A stretch of DNA of 64,000 bases from CAG-791 sp045113775 (GTDB taxonomy: Bacteria > Bacillota > Clostridia > Lachnospirales > Lachnospiraceae), in assembly GCA_045113775.1 (NCBI GenBank), contig JBGUJH010000067.1, positions 62,001 to 126,000 of the forward strand. The letters run 5' to 3'. Positions 25,200-34,490 of this stretch are shown here, piece by piece. Positions within the stretch are counted from its first letter, which is position 1; each line of letters begins with the position of its first letter. A program made the translations under genes and the position numbers. Below the pieces are notes generated by a model. That model was not told the origin of the DNA. It saw only the letters and a program-made list of their open reading frames with translations, and did no database searches.

Positions 25200-27377
25200 T
25201 CAGACCGGATGATAAAGTGTGAACACAGCGACACTTCTTTCTTTCAGGGTAAAGATGGGGCTGTGCACAAATCGGCACTCCTCATGGAAATACTGTTCAT
25301 CGTCCGCATCAGTATAGATATTGACGCCCCAGGCAAGACCGCCGGAAAGGGCCGGAAGCCTGATCTCCTGCTTTTCCCAGTAAGCATTGATCGCCATGTA
25401 GACAACATCGTCTTCCGAGTCGTCGGGAAGCCTGCCCGCATAAAGTATGCCCAGCACTTTGTTTCCCATACCGATCGTGTGGTTGTCCGGATCAGCTCCG
25501 CAGCAGGTGACAGGCTCAAGTCCGCACCTTGCAGGTTTGAGTGTCCTTGAAATCACCGGATGCTTCTTCCTGAAAGCGATCACATTTTTGACAAAGTTAA
25601 AATGATCCTTATTGACCCTTAAATAGTCCCAGTTCAGCCAGGAGATCTCGCTGTCCTGACAGTAGCCGTTATTGTTGCCGTACTGCGTATTTCCGAACTC
25701 ATCGCCCGAAAGGATCATAGGCGTGCCTCTGCTGCACAACAGAACAGTCATGGCGTTGCGCATCATCTTCTGCCGCAGCGATTTGATGACAGGGTCGTCT
25801 GTATGGCCTTCCACGCCGCAGTTCCAGCTGCGGTTGTCATCGGCGCCGTCAGTATTGTTCCATCCGTTCGCCTCGTTGTGTTTATGGTCGTAGGAGAACA
25901 GGTCGTACATAGTAAATCCATCATGGCACGTAACGAAATTTACTGAGGAGATGTACCCCATATAGGGTGCTTTTTCGTACATGTCCATGGACCCTGTGAT
26001 CCTTGCGGCCGTCTCAGGAGCATGCCAGTAACTGCCCTTGAGAAAGTCGCGGATCGAATCCCTGTACCGGCCGTTCCACTCGGACCACCTGCTGTAAGCG
26101 GGAAAACTCCCGACTTGGTACAGGCCGCCCGCGTCCCAGGGCTCTGCGATCATTTTAGTCTTCATAAGGACAGGGTCCGTACTGATCATCCGCAAAAGCG
26201 GCGGGTCACTCATCGGAGCACCGTCCTGGTCCCTTGTCAGGATGGAAGCCAGATCGAAACGGAATCCGTCCACATGAAATTCTGTCACCCAGTAGCGCAG
26301 ACAATCCACGATGAACCTGCTCACCTGGGGGTGATTGCAGTTAAATGTATTGCCGCAGCCGCTGAAGTTGTAATAATCGCCTCCGGGCGTCTTTGTATAG
26401 AAAATATTGTTATCAATCCCTTTGAATGAGAAGTAAGGGCCGTTCCTGTTGCCTTCAGCGGTATGATTGAACACCACATCCAGAATGACCTCGATCCCCG
26501 CTTTCTTGAGGAGCCGGATCATCTGTTTGAGCTCAGTACCCTCTTCGTTATACTCGATCGATGCCGTATATGCTGTGTTGGGAGCAAAGAAAGCTACCGT
26601 ATTGTACCCCCAGTACTCCAGCAGAGTCTTTCCGTTATAACTCCTGGCATTGATATTTTCGTCAAATTCAAAGATCGGCATCAGTTCCACAGCCGTTACG
26701 CCAAGCTCTTTGAGGTACGGAATCTTCTCGATGATACCTGCAAAAGTGCCGGGATACTGCACGTCGGAAGTCTTGTGCCGCGTAAATCCGCGGACATGCA
26801 TCTCATAAATGATAGTATCTTCCATCGGCGTATGAGGAAAGTCGTTCTGCGTCCAGCGGAAATTCTCTTTCACTACCCTTGAGTGATAATCCGTCTGTGC
26901 CTTGGCTACGCCCCAGGCTCTCTGTCCCGTTACCGCCCTCGAGTAAGGGTCAAGTATGAGTTTGTTCCGATCAAAATACAGCCCTTTCTGAGGATCATAA
27001 GGGCCGTCCAGCTTGTAGGCGTACTCAAAGTCCTCGACATCCAATCCGGAAATAAAAATGGAATAGACACTTCCAACCCTATAGGACTCCGGAATACGAA
27101 TGATGGCATAAGGAGTAAACTGCTTCCTTCTGAAAAGAAGCAGGTCGCATGCGGTCGCGCCTACGGAAGCGATCGTAAAGTTGACGCCTCCGCGCAGTGC
27201 CCTGGCACCATTGAGCCTATAGTTTCCGGGTCTTACGTAGAAACCTGATATCTCATCAAGTTTCTCCTTCTTTGTTTCCCTGACAGACATGTGGGCTTTG
27301 ATCGTTATGCTGTTTTTCTGGGTTGTTCTGCCGGTCTGCCCTTCCAAAAGCCTCCGGACTACATCGAAACGCCTCAT
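25200..27377 (-). CDS. glgX: Glycogen debranching enzyme (GlgX/isoamylase type, GH13)
   Basis: This 725-residue cytoplasmic enzyme hydrolyses alpha-1,6 branch points of glycogen or limit dextrin. An N-terminal CBM48-like beta domain (about 40-170) precedes the catalytic barrel. Conserved sites are V-V-F-N-H-T-A-E, the nucleophile segment D-G-F-R-F-D-L-A-S, M-I-A-E-P-W-D carrying the acid/base Glu, and V-T-C-H-D-G-F-T carrying the transition-state Asp. A C-terminal beta domain ends the protein. The ATG at 27377 has only a weak upstream GAGG at long spacing. An internal ATG at 27290 has no ribosome site and would also keep all domains. No other glycogen gene is nearby. Confidence 0.93.
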   Translation of the reverse strand: MRRFDVVRRLLEGQTGRTTQKNSITIKAHMSVRETKKEKLDEISGFYVRPGNYRLNGARALRGGVNFTIASVGATACDLLLFRRKQFTPYAIIRIPESYRVGSVYSIFISGLDVEDFEYAYKLDGPYDPQKGLYFDRNKLILDPYSRAVTGQRAWGVAKAQTDYHSRVVKENFRWTQNDFPHTPMEDTIIYEMHVRGFTRHKTSDVQYPGTFAGIIEKIPYLKELGVTAVELMPIFEFDENINARSYNGKTLLEYWGYNTVAFFAPNTAYTASIEYNEEGTELKQMIRLLKKAGIEVILDVVFNHTAEGNRNGPYFSFKGIDNNIFYTKTPGGDYYNFSGCGNTFNCNHPQVSRFIVDCLRYWVTEFHVDGFRFDLASILTRDQDGAPMSDPPLLRMISTDPVLMKTKMIAEPWDAGGLYQVGSFPAYSRWSEWNGRYRDSIRDFLKGSYWHAPETAARITGSMDMYEKAPYMGYISSVNFVTCHDGFTMYDLFSYDHKHNEANGWNNTDGADDNRSWNCGVEGHTDDPVIKSLRQKMMRNAMTVLLCSRGTPMILSGDEFGNTQYGNNNGYCQDSEISWLNWDYLRVNKDHFNFVKNVIAFRKKHPVISRTLKPARCGLEPVTCCGADPDNHTIGMGNKVLGILYAGRLPDDSEDDVVYMAINAYWEKQEIRLPALSGGLAWGVNIYTDADDEQYFHEECRFVHSPIFTLKERSVAVFTLYHPV

Positions 27378-27495
27378 AATTGTTTACAGCTGCCTCACTT
27401 AAGATTGGCACAGACAAAAATCTGTATACTCTAAAATAATATTCTAACAGATTACGGACTGAATGGAAAGACACGAGTATGTGTCGGAATCTGTC

Positions 27496-27532
27496 AAAAA
27501 GACCCGAAAGAGCTCAAAAACTCTTTCGGGTC
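27496..27532 (-). terminator. Terminator of the Na+-pumping carboxylase operon
   Basis: On the minus strand GACCCGAAAGAG and CTCTTTCGGGTC close an 8-nt loop followed by TTTTT, 28 nt past the oadA stop. Confidence 0.88.
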
Positions 27533-27559
27533 CTGATTTTGTACAATCTGAATGACCGC

Positions 27560-28972
27560 TTATGCGGGATAAGCGCCGTTCGCAGTGTCAGCCTTAGTCA
27601 GGTCAACTTTTTCCTGCTGTGCGAGGCGGTATTTGAAGAAGTCAACAGCGACCTGCGGGAACAGAGCATAGGACAGAACGTCCTCATCCTGCTGTTTCCA
27701 CTGTGCGCATTCTTTCTCAAACTGAGGCAGCTGCGGAGGAATCAGGTCTGCAGGTCTGCAGGTGATTCTCTCTTCGTCGCCGATAACCTTCTTTACGACT
27801 TCCTCGTTCATGGGCTTGATGGTCTGGCCGTATTTGCCGCGGATCAGGTCCTTGGTCTGAGCTGTAGCCATCTTGTAGCGCTCGCCCATAAGTACGTTCA
27901 TGACAGCCTGTGTGCCGACAATCTGGGAAGAAGGAGTTACCAGCGGGGGCTCACCGAGATCTTTACGGACTCTCGGAACCTCTTCCAGAACTGCAGTGAG
28001 CTTGTCGGAAGCGCCCTGCTCTGCCAGCTGGCTCACCATGTTGGAAAGCATTCCGCCGGGAACCTGGTAGATCAGAGTTCTGATATTGACGCCGAGCACC
28101 TTGGTGCTGAGAAGACCGTTCTCAAGGCACTCTTCGCGATAAGGTGTGAAGTAGTCGGCGATCTCCTTGAGGAGGGCCTGATCGAGACCTGTATCTCTTT
28201 CCGTTCCCTTCAGAGCACCGACCATGACCTCAGTAGCGGGCTGGGAAGTTCCCAGAGCAAGCGGGCTGATCGCGCAGTCGATGATATCGACGCCTGCTTC
28301 GATCGCCTTGAGGTATGTCATACTGCCGCAGCCGGAAGTATAGTGGGTGTGCAGCTCGATCGGGATATCTGTTCCTCTCTTAAGGGCTTTGACAAGCTTC
28401 TCGGCATCATAAGGAAGCAGAAGTCCTGCCATATCCTTGATGCAGAGAGAATCAGCGCCCATCTCCTCGATCTCGCGGGCGATGTTCATCCAGTAATCCT
28501 CTGTGTAAGCGTCGCCGAGAGTATAGGAAAGAGCGATCTGCGCGTGGCCGCCCTCTTTCTTTGTCGCCTTGACGGATGTCTCAAGGTTTCTGAGGTCGTT
28601 GAGGCAGTCGAAGATACGGATCCTGTCGATACCGTTTGCGATGGACTTCTGGACAAAATATTCAACTACGTCATCGCTGTAGTGACTGTAGCCGAGAAGG
28701 TTCTGGCCGCGAAGGAGCATCTGCATGGGAGTCTTCTTAAATTTCTCTTTGAGTTTTCTGAGTCTCTCCCACGGATCTTCTTTGAGGAAGCGAAGGCAGG
28801 AATCAAATGTGGCACCGCCCCACATCTCTACCGCTTCATAACCTACCTGGTCCATTTTATCTGCAATGGGGAGCATAACTTCGGTGGGCATTCTGGTCGC
28901 GATCAGGGACTGATGCGCATCACGAAGGACTGTCTCCGTAATTCTTACTGGTTTTTTAACCTGTTCTGACAT
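27560..28972 (-). CDS. oadA: Oxaloacetate decarboxylase alpha subunit (5S-type carboxyltransferase, no biotin domain)
   Basis: This 470-residue protein belongs to the pyruvate-carboxylase/OadA carboxyltransferase family. It moves CO2 between oxaloacetate and biotin. T-E-T-V-L-R-D-A-H-Q-S begins the barrel; E-M-W-G-G-A-T-F-D and the metal-site H-T-H-Y-T-S-G are conserved. It ends without the biotin-accepting M-K-M domain of the Klebsiella enzyme, because biotin is carried by the separate protein at 30190-30567. It is the last gene of a five-gene operon ending in a terminator. Pyruvate versus another 2-oxoacid cannot be decided by eye. Confidence 0.93.
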   Translation of the reverse strand: MSEQVKKPVRITETVLRDAHQSLIATRMPTEVMLPIADKMDQVGYEAVEMWGGATFDSCLRFLKEDPWERLRKLKEKFKKTPMQMLLRGQNLLGYSHYSDDVVEYFVQKSIANGIDRIRIFDCLNDLRNLETSVKATKKEGGHAQIALSYTLGDAYTEDYWMNIAREIEEMGADSLCIKDMAGLLLPYDAEKLVKALKRGTDIPIELHTHYTSGCGSMTYLKAIEAGVDIIDCAISPLALGTSQPATEVMVGALKGTERDTGLDQALLKEIADYFTPYREECLENGLLSTKVLGVNIRTLIYQVPGGMLSNMVSQLAEQGASDKLTAVLEEVPRVRKDLGEPPLVTPSSQIVGTQAVMNVLMGERYKMATAQTKDLIRGKYGQTIKPMNEEVVKKVIGDEERITCRPADLIPPQLPQFEKECAQWKQQDEDVLSYALFPQVAVDFFKYRLAQQEKVDLTKADTANGAYPA

Positions 28973-29014
28973 GTTTTTCCTCCTGTTATGAAGTTCAAGA
29001 CTCGCTCAAGCAAG

Positions 29015-30160
29015 TCATACGATTCCGAATACGGCCATGAACACACCCGCAACAACTGCTGTTCCGATAACGCCCGCGACGTTGGGTCCCATGGCGTGCA
29101 TCAGCAGGAAATTGGAAGGATCATATTCCGATCCGACTTTCTGGGATACGCGTGCTGCCATAGGTACGGCAGAAACGCCCGCGGAACCGATAAGCGGATT
29201 GACCTTGCCTCCGGTGATGATCTTCATCAGCTGGCCGAAGAAAACACCGGCCATTGTTCCGAAGGAGAATGCGATCAGGCCCAGTGCAACGATCTTGAGC
29301 GTAGTAACGTTCAGGAATGCCTCAGCGCTGGTCGTTGCGCCGACAGAAGTGCCCAGCATTATGACAACAATGTACATAAGCGCATTGCTGGCAGTCTCTG
29401 TGAGCTGTCTGACTACGCCGCATTCGCGGAAGAGGTTTCCGAGCATCAGCATACCTACCAGAGGAGCTGTAGTGGGAAGGATCATACAGACAACGATCGT
29501 AACCACGATCGGGAACAGGATCTTTTCCAGTTTGGAGACCGGACGAAGCTGGCTCATTCTGATCTTTTTGTCCTTCTCAGAGGTGAACAGCTTCATGATC
29601 GGGGGCTGGATGATCGGCACCAGCGACATATATGAATACGCGGCGACCGCGATCGGACCCAGAAGTTCCGTCTGGCCAAGCTTGGAGCAGAGGAAAATGG
29701 AAGTAGGGCCGTCAGCGCCTCCGATGATGGAGATAGCAGCGGCTGCTTTTCCGTTAAATCCCAGCGCGATAGCGCCGAAATAAGCTGCAAAGATACCGAA
29801 CTGAGCTGCCGCCCCCATCAGGAAACTGATAGGGCTTGCGATCAGGGGACCGAAATCAGTCATTGCACCGACGCCCATGAAGATCAGGGAGGGCAGGATC
29901 GCCCACTCGTCGAGCTGGAAGAAATAGTACAGAAGGCCGCCGTTTGCCGTCTCGGTAGGAGCTGCCATGATATCCGGGTAGATATTGACAAGCAGCATGC
30001 CGAACGAGATCGGAACAAGCAGAAGGGGTTCAAATTCCTTGGCGATAGCAAGGTACATGAACACAAGAGCCACAACGATCATGAGGTAATTTCCCCATGT
30101 CAGGTTCATAAACGCGGTCTGATGTACTAAGTTATCAAGAGTACGTGTGATATATTCCAT
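29015..30160 (-). CDS. oadB: Na+-translocating decarboxylase beta subunit
   Basis: This 381-residue membrane carboxybiotin decarboxylase of the OadB/MmdB/GcdB family couples decarboxylation to Na+ export. It has nine or more hydrophobic segments. The family hallmark G-G-A-D-G-P-T-S-I-F, with the essential Asp, lies mid-protein, and the G-N-L-x-R-E-C-G-V segment near the second half is also typical. It is preceded by the biotin carrier gene (29 nt gap) and followed by oadA (42 nt). It would use carboxybiotin produced by one or both carboxyltransferases of the operon. Confidence 0.95.
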   Translation of the reverse strand: MEYITRTLDNLVHQTAFMNLTWGNYLMIVVALVFMYLAIAKEFEPLLLVPISFGMLLVNIYPDIMAAPTETANGGLLYYFFQLDEWAILPSLIFMGVGAMTDFGPLIASPISFLMGAAAQFGIFAAYFGAIALGFNGKAAAAISIIGGADGPTSIFLCSKLGQTELLGPIAVAAYSYMSLVPIIQPPIMKLFTSEKDKKIRMSQLRPVSKLEKILFPIVVTIVVCMILPTTAPLVGMLMLGNLFRECGVVRQLTETASNALMYIVVIMLGTSVGATTSAEAFLNVTTLKIVALGLIAFSFGTMAGVFFGQLMKIITGGKVNPLIGSAGVSAVPMAARVSQKVGSEYDPSNFLLMHAMGPNVAGVIGTAVVAGVFMAVFGIV

Positions 30161-30189
30161 ATAACTTAGACCTCCTTGAAGTCAGCCGA

Positions 30190-30567
30190 TCAGTCGATAG
30201 TAGCCAGAAGTGTGCCTGCCTCAACGGGATCACCGACGTGACAATCGATGGAAACAACAGTGCCGTCTTCAGGAGCTACCATGGGGATCTCCATCTTCAT
30301 GGCTTCTACGATAACGATCGCGTCGCCCTTCTTGACCGCCTGGCCTACGGATGCCTCTACCTTGAAGACCTTTCCTGCCGCGCCGGCTTCTACTCTGTAC
30401 TTGCCTGCGCCGCCTGCGGGAGCTGCTGCTTTTGCAGCGGGAGCAGCCTTGGGAGCCGCTTTAGGGGCAGCCTTGGGAGCCGCGGGAGCTGCGACAGCGC
30501 CGTTCTCATTCTCTTCTACTGTAACTTCATAAGCTGTACCATTGACAGTAATGATATAGTTCTTCAT
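30190..30567 (-). CDS. Biotin carrier protein of the decarboxylase complex
   Basis: This 125-residue protein has a short N-terminal beta segment, a flexible Ala/Pro/Lys linker (A-P-K-A-A-P-K repeats, about 28-52) and a biotinyl domain with the acceptor lysine in V-E-A-M-K-M-E-I-P. It corresponds to the 1.3S subunit of transcarboxylase and to MmdC/GcdC. The swinging linker should let it visit both carboxyltransferases and the membrane decarboxylase. The linker is built of near-identical DNA repeats. Confidence 0.95.
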   Translation of the reverse strand: MKNYIITVNGTAYEVTVEENENGAVAAPAAPKAAPKAAPKAAPAAKAAAPAGGAGKYRVEAGAAGKVFKVEASVGQAVKKGDAIVIVEAMKMEIPMVAPEDGTVVSIDCHVGDPVEAGTLLATID

Positions 30568-30585
30568 CTTTTTTTCCTCCTGAGA

Positions 30586-31335
30586 TTATTTTCTTCTGGC
30601 TTTACGGATCGAACGGACTACAAATCCGTCTGTACTCTGTTTTCCTTCAAATGCGGCAACAGCCGCTGCGATCACTGCTACAAGTTCCATATCATCAGTG
30701 AGCTCTTCCGCTTCTTCGGCTGCGGGCAGCACAGCAGGTGCGGGAGCTGATGCCTGAACAGCTGCTTTGCTCGTCGACGTCTTATTAGAAGCACCGCCGA
30801 CGATCTTGCCGAACAGGGCGATCACAAGCGCCAGAAGGATCAGCACTGCAAATGTAGTTCCCATGCCCAGCAGAGTATTCATAGCTGCCTGCTGGATCTT
30901 CTCATTCATACTGTAAACGACGTTAGTCGTGATTCCGGTCACCGAATACCCCTGGTCTGAGCTCGCCATAGTGAATACCACGTCGGCGTCATGTTTGGAG
31001 CCCTTTACTGTGACCGTGACCATTCCTTCCTTCTTGGTGAAGGAACAGGACTTCCCTTCAATACCCTGTATTTCCCCGATATCGACGAGCGCATTTTCCC
31101 AGCTGGTAAATGCGGGACCGTATACCGGATCATCCATCTGTGCCTCTGCCTGCCCGGTCTGCACCGCATCGTTCATTGAAAGAACGAACTGGCTGGCTGA
31201 GTCATACCACTGCTGCTGCTGTTCCTGCGTAAGTTCAACCTCTGAAGAGGCTGTAGAATTATCGGAAGAGCCGCAGGCCACAAGATTGAAAACACAGGCG
31301 ATAACAAGAAGTGTTGTTATTAACCATTTTTTCAT
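30586..31335 (-). CDS. OadG-family subunit with an extracellular lipoprotein-like domain
   Basis: The C-terminal part (about 155-249) is OadG-like: a membrane helix T-L-L-G-M-G-T-T-F-A-V-L, an Ala/Pro linker and a terminal segment V-A-V-I-A-A-A-V-A-A-F. OadG anchors and assembles the pump. The N-terminal part is a lipoprotein: signal core ending F-N-L-V-A-C-G, then about 120 residues resembling a small DUF3887-like domain outside the membrane. Classical OadG proteins are about 80-120 residues and lack this region. It lies between the carboxyltransferase (16 nt) and the biotin carrier (18 nt). Confidence 0.85.
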   Translation of the reverse strand: MKKWLITTLLVIACVFNLVACGSSDNSTASSEVELTQEQQQQWYDSASQFVLSMNDAVQTGQAEAQMDDPVYGPAFTSWENALVDIGEIQGIEGKSCSFTKKEGMVTVTVKGSKHDADVVFTMASSDQGYSVTGITTNVVYSMNEKIQQAAMNTLLGMGTTFAVLILLALVIALFGKIVGGASNKTSTSKAAVQASAPAPAVLPAAEEAEELTDDMELVAVIAAAVAAFEGKQSTDGFVVRSIRKARRK

Positions 31336-31351
31336 ATTTCGTGTCTCCTTC

Positions 31352-32770
31352 TTACTTCGCGCTGTGCTTCTTCGCAGGGAATTCCTCTCTCTTTGTATAA
31401 AGCACTTCCATCGCGCCGATCAGATACTTGCGAAGATCCTCGGGCTCGATGATCTGGTCCACATATCCTCTTGCCGCGGCACTGTCAATGCTGTTCTGCA
31501 GCGCGTCGTACTTGGCGGCAGTTTCAGCTACTTCTTCTGCGGAACCAGTGCAGAGGACATGAGCGGCGAGCTTCGCGTCCATCATGCCGATCGTCGCGTC
31601 CGGGAAAGCGATCGTGAAGTCTGCGCCGGAAGCCTTGCTGTTCATAACGGCGTAAGCGCTGCCTACAGCCTTCTTAACGATCACATTGACCTTAGGCACA
31701 TTGGCTCCCGCGAATGCGGCAGTGAGTTTGCCGGCCGCGTCGGCGACCTTCTTCTCTTCGCTCTCAGTCGCAGCAAAACCGGTCACATTAGTCAGTGTGA
31801 TGACAGGGATCTCAAACGCGTCGCAGAAGCGCACGAAATCAGCCGCTTTGTAGCAGCCGGAAGCGGTGAGAACGGTCTCATATGATACCTTCTCTTCACC
31901 GTTATCATCATAAGAAATGCTTCTGTTGGCAACTGCGCCGACTGTAGCGCCATTAAGCCTGATGAAGCCTGTAGCCATCTCGGGAGCACAGTCTCTCTTT
32001 GTCTCGAAGAAAAGGCCGTCATCCGCAATATCGCCGAGAACGATCGACGGATCCGCATAGCCCGCCGCGACATTTGCGCATGAGCGGTTCAGATCGTCGG
32101 TGCAGTCGGCAACTGCCTCATCTTCATTGTTGGAAGGAAGCATGGACACAAGAGTCCTGATCTGATCGATGATCTCCTCTTCCGTTCCTACTGCGTCGAC
32201 GCTGCCGTAAGCTGCCTTAACGGAAGCGGCCGCCGTGTCATTCTTGTCTTCTTTGTTGCCTGCAAGTGTATTCGGAGCATTTACAAACAATTTGGCATCT
32301 TTAGCCATAAACGCAAAATCAGTGAGCGCGGGAATAAGCGCAAGGCCTCCGCCGCAATTACCGAAGATGGCCGTGATCTGAGGAATGAGGCCGGAAGCCT
32401 TTACCTGTCTTGCATAAATTGTCCCAAATGCATTGAGTGCGTCCATACCTTCCTGCAGACGAAGTCCGGCGGACTCTACGAGACCGACTACCGGCGCGCC
32501 GGTGCGGATCGCAAGGTCATAGATGGACGCGATCTTTCTTGCGTGCATCTCGCCTACGCTTCCTCCCAGAACCGATGCGTCCTGGCTGTAGACATAGACC
32601 AGATTTCCGTCAATCACGCCATAACCGGTGATCACACCGTCAGAAGGCGTCTGCTCAGGTTTCAGGTTAAAATCGGTTGCTCTGGCGGTAACCTTGGCAC
32701 CGATCTCAACGAAACTGTTTTCATCGAGCAGGGCGGTTATTCTCTGTCTCGCTTTTGAAGAACTGCTCAT
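31352..32770 (-). CDS. Acyl-CoA carboxyltransferase subunit (MmdA/12S type)
   Basis: This 472-residue crotonase-fold carboxyltransferase is of the methylmalonyl-CoA decarboxylase alpha, propionyl-CoA carboxylase beta and 12S transcarboxylase type. Visible features are E-S-A-G-L-R-L-Q-E-G, the oxyanion-hole segment G-N-C-G-G-G-L-A, and a second-half G-S-A-Y-A-V-M. At 472 residues it is somewhat shorter than typical 12S proteins (about 510-520). It heads the operon, with GGAGGTCG before ATG 32770. The acyl-CoA could be malonyl-, methylmalonyl- or glutaconyl-CoA; sequence alone does not decide. An inverted repeat (ATAACATA...TATGTTAT region, about 32824-32855) lies upstream and may be regulatory. 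Confidence 0.9.
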   Translation of the reverse strand: MSSSSKARQRITALLDENSFVEIGAKVTARATDFNLKPEQTPSDGVITGYGVIDGNLVYVYSQDASVLGGSVGEMHARKIASIYDLAIRTGAPVVGLVESAGLRLQEGMDALNAFGTIYARQVKASGLIPQITAIFGNCGGGLALIPALTDFAFMAKDAKLFVNAPNTLAGNKEDKNDTAAASVKAAYGSVDAVGTEEEIIDQIRTLVSMLPSNNEDEAVADCTDDLNRSCANVAAGYADPSIVLGDIADDGLFFETKRDCAPEMATGFIRLNGATVGAVANRSISYDDNGEEKVSYETVLTASGCYKAADFVRFCDAFEIPVITLTNVTGFAATESEEKKVADAAGKLTAAFAGANVPKVNVIVKKAVGSAYAVMNSKASGADFTIAFPDATIGMMDAKLAAHVLCTGSAEEVAETAAKYDALQNSIDSAAARGYVDQIIEPEDLRKYLIGAMEVLYTKREEFPAKKHSAK

Positions 32771-32910
32771 TTTTTTTCGACCTCCATTATAATTAATCCA
32801 AATCAAAAACATTAAAAGTATAACATAGTTTAAAAAATAACTATATGTTATTTATATCGTTTTTTTTGACGTTTTTTAGAAAACTTTAATTGCCTTGCAC
32901 AAATAAGCTG

Positions 32911-33480
32911 CTAAATATCCAGTCTGTTGTCCACTTCTTTCTCTGCCTCTTCCCGAAACTCCTCCATCTGCTCGGTGCCGAGGTCCGGCAGGTCAGACAG
33001 GGAACTGAGCCCGAAGGACCTCAGGAACTGCTCCGTTGTCCCGAAAAGGAGAGGTCTCCCCGGCGCGTCTTTCCTGCCGACTTCTTCAACCAGCCCGAAT
33101 CCGACGAGCTTGCTGATCGCGAAATCGCTGTTAACACCGCGGATGCTCTCCACTTCCGCGCGCGTGACAGGCTGCTTGAACGCTATGATCGAAAGCGTTT
33201 CCATAAGTGTATCGGTCAGCACCTGTTTCTTGGGCGCTTTCGCTATTTTGACAAGGTATTCGTAGTACTCCGGCCTGCTCGAGAGCTGCACAGAGTCCTC
33301 GAACCAGTTGACCATAAGGCCGCTTTCCTGCTCGCGGTAGCGCTCCTGAAGCGCTTTTACCGCTTCCCGCACTTCCTCTTCGGAAGTCTCGAGGGCCTGC
33401 GCCAGCGCAGAGACCTCCACCGAGTCTCCCATTGCAAACAGGATCGTCTCAATGGCCGCTGCTGTCCTGTTTAATTCCAT
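32911..33480 (-). CDS. scpB: Segregation and condensation protein B
   Basis: This 189-residue kleisin-associated winged-helix protein works with ScpA and SMC in chromosome compaction and segregation. The N-terminal I-E-T-I-L-F-A-M-G-D and the central I-A-F-K-Q-P-V-T-R-A-E-V-E-S-I-R-G-V segment are family hallmarks, and the Glu-rich C-terminus is common. The gene overlaps the 3' end of the phosphoesterase gene by 32 nt. Its usual neighbour scpA is about 23 kb away at 56336-57511. Confidence 0.95.
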   Translation of the reverse strand: MELNRTAAAIETILFAMGDSVEVSALAQALETSEEEVREAVKALQERYREQESGLMVNWFEDSVQLSSRPEYYEYLVKIAKAPKKQVLTDTLMETLSIIAFKQPVTRAEVESIRGVNSDFAISKLVGFGLVEEVGRKDAPGRPLLFGTTEQFLRSFGLSSLSDLPDLGTEQMEEFREEAEKEVDNRLDI

Positions 33481-34453
33481 CTTTATCCTCCTGTCTGAGT
33501 TTGGCCGGCCATAGCTCTATGACCGAGACTTCTCCGGGATTAAAGATCCTGATCGGCAATGTATGCATACCAAGGCCGCAGGTCAGGATCATTGAACTGA
33601 TGTGTTCTTCGTTTCCGGTCACAGCCCTGTAAAAATACTGTCCGCCGCTGTATCTCGGAAAGAGATTCGGTCTCGTCCCCATGACGCCGCCGATAAAAGG
33701 AAGACGCATCAGGCCGCCGTGCACATGGCCGCACAGGCAAAGGTCGCTCCCCCACTTAGCGTATTGCGGAAAAAACACCGGCATATGGCATAAGAGCACC
33801 GTATAAGCTTTTCTGTCAGCCTCCCCGATCAGAGACGTCAGCTCCTCGGGAGATAACTGCGTTCTGCGGAATTTTCGATAGAACTTCATCGGAAGCTCAA
33901 GGCCTTGGAGAACAATTCCGCTGCTCATGCCGCCGCGGTTTTCCTTGAAAGGATCGACCGAACCGTTATGAAGGAAATGTACGCCTGCGTTCTCCATTTC
34001 CGCGATAAATATCTTATTAAAATCATTGAGCTCTTCGTAGTATTCCATACGGAGCTCGTGATTTCCCTGCACGAACCACACCGGACAGATCTCTGTCAGT
34101 CTCCTCATCAGGGAGAGACTGTTTTTCATCCACTCAGTATCAACGGTCCCGTCCGGATCATGAAGATTTTTTCTCCTTTCACCGGCTTTGAACACTTGGG
34201 TCGATACGATCAGGTCTCCGCCCACCAGGATGACGTCCGGTGCGTATTCCCTGATCTTCCCGATCAGCTTCTCATTATCATTTCGATAAGATTTTTCGTG
34301 AAGATCCGCAATGAACACAATTTTCACCGGATAGTTGATCTTGTCCGACCTCAGCTTGTACCTGCGCACGACAAATCGAAGATTATCGACGATCAGCGCT
34401 GTCAGCATGACCAGGATCAATACCGCAAATATTATTATGATCAATACCGCCAT
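33449..34453 (-). CDS. Membrane-anchored metallophosphoesterase (YkuE-type)
   Basis: This 334-residue protein has an N-terminal membrane helix (about 2-24) and a calcineurin-like phosphoesterase domain. The metal ligands are visible in order: F-I-A-D-L-H, V-G-G-D-L, Q-G-N-H-E-L, C-H-M-P and G-H-V-H-G-G. Members of this group act on membrane or cell-wall phosphoesters such as UDP-diacylglucosamine-like lipids, but substrate assignment is not possible here. Its 3' end overlaps scpB, implying coupled expression. It starts behind the rpsU terminator. Confidence 0.9.
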   Translation of the reverse strand: MAVLIIIIFAVLILVMLTALIVDNLRFVVRRYKLRSDKINYPVKIVFIADLHEKSYRNDNEKLIGKIREYAPDVILVGGDLIVSTQVFKAGERRKNLHDPDGTVDTEWMKNSLSLMRRLTEICPVWFVQGNHELRMEYYEELNDFNKIFIAEMENAGVHFLHNGSVDPFKENRGGMSSGIVLQGLELPMKFYRKFRRTQLSPEELTSLIGEADRKAYTVLLCHMPVFFPQYAKWGSDLCLCGHVHGGLMRLPFIGGVMGTRPNLFPRYSGGQYFYRAVTGNEEHISSMILTCGLGMHTLPIRIFNPGEVSVIELWPAKLRQEDKDGIKQDSSGH

Positions 34454-34490
34454 ATATCCACCACTGCATATTTACTGCTGCGAATCCTGC

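Noticed and set aside
27479..28969. Frame of 496 codons on the plus strand opposite oadA
   Set aside because: oadA motifs are complete on the minus strand. The antisense frame starts inside the operon terminator and has no ribosome site.
32780..32792. TATAAT just upstream of the acyl-CoA carboxyltransferase gene
   Set aside because: It abuts the GGAGGTCG ribosome site, so a transcript from it would start at or inside that site. A promoter further upstream is more likely.
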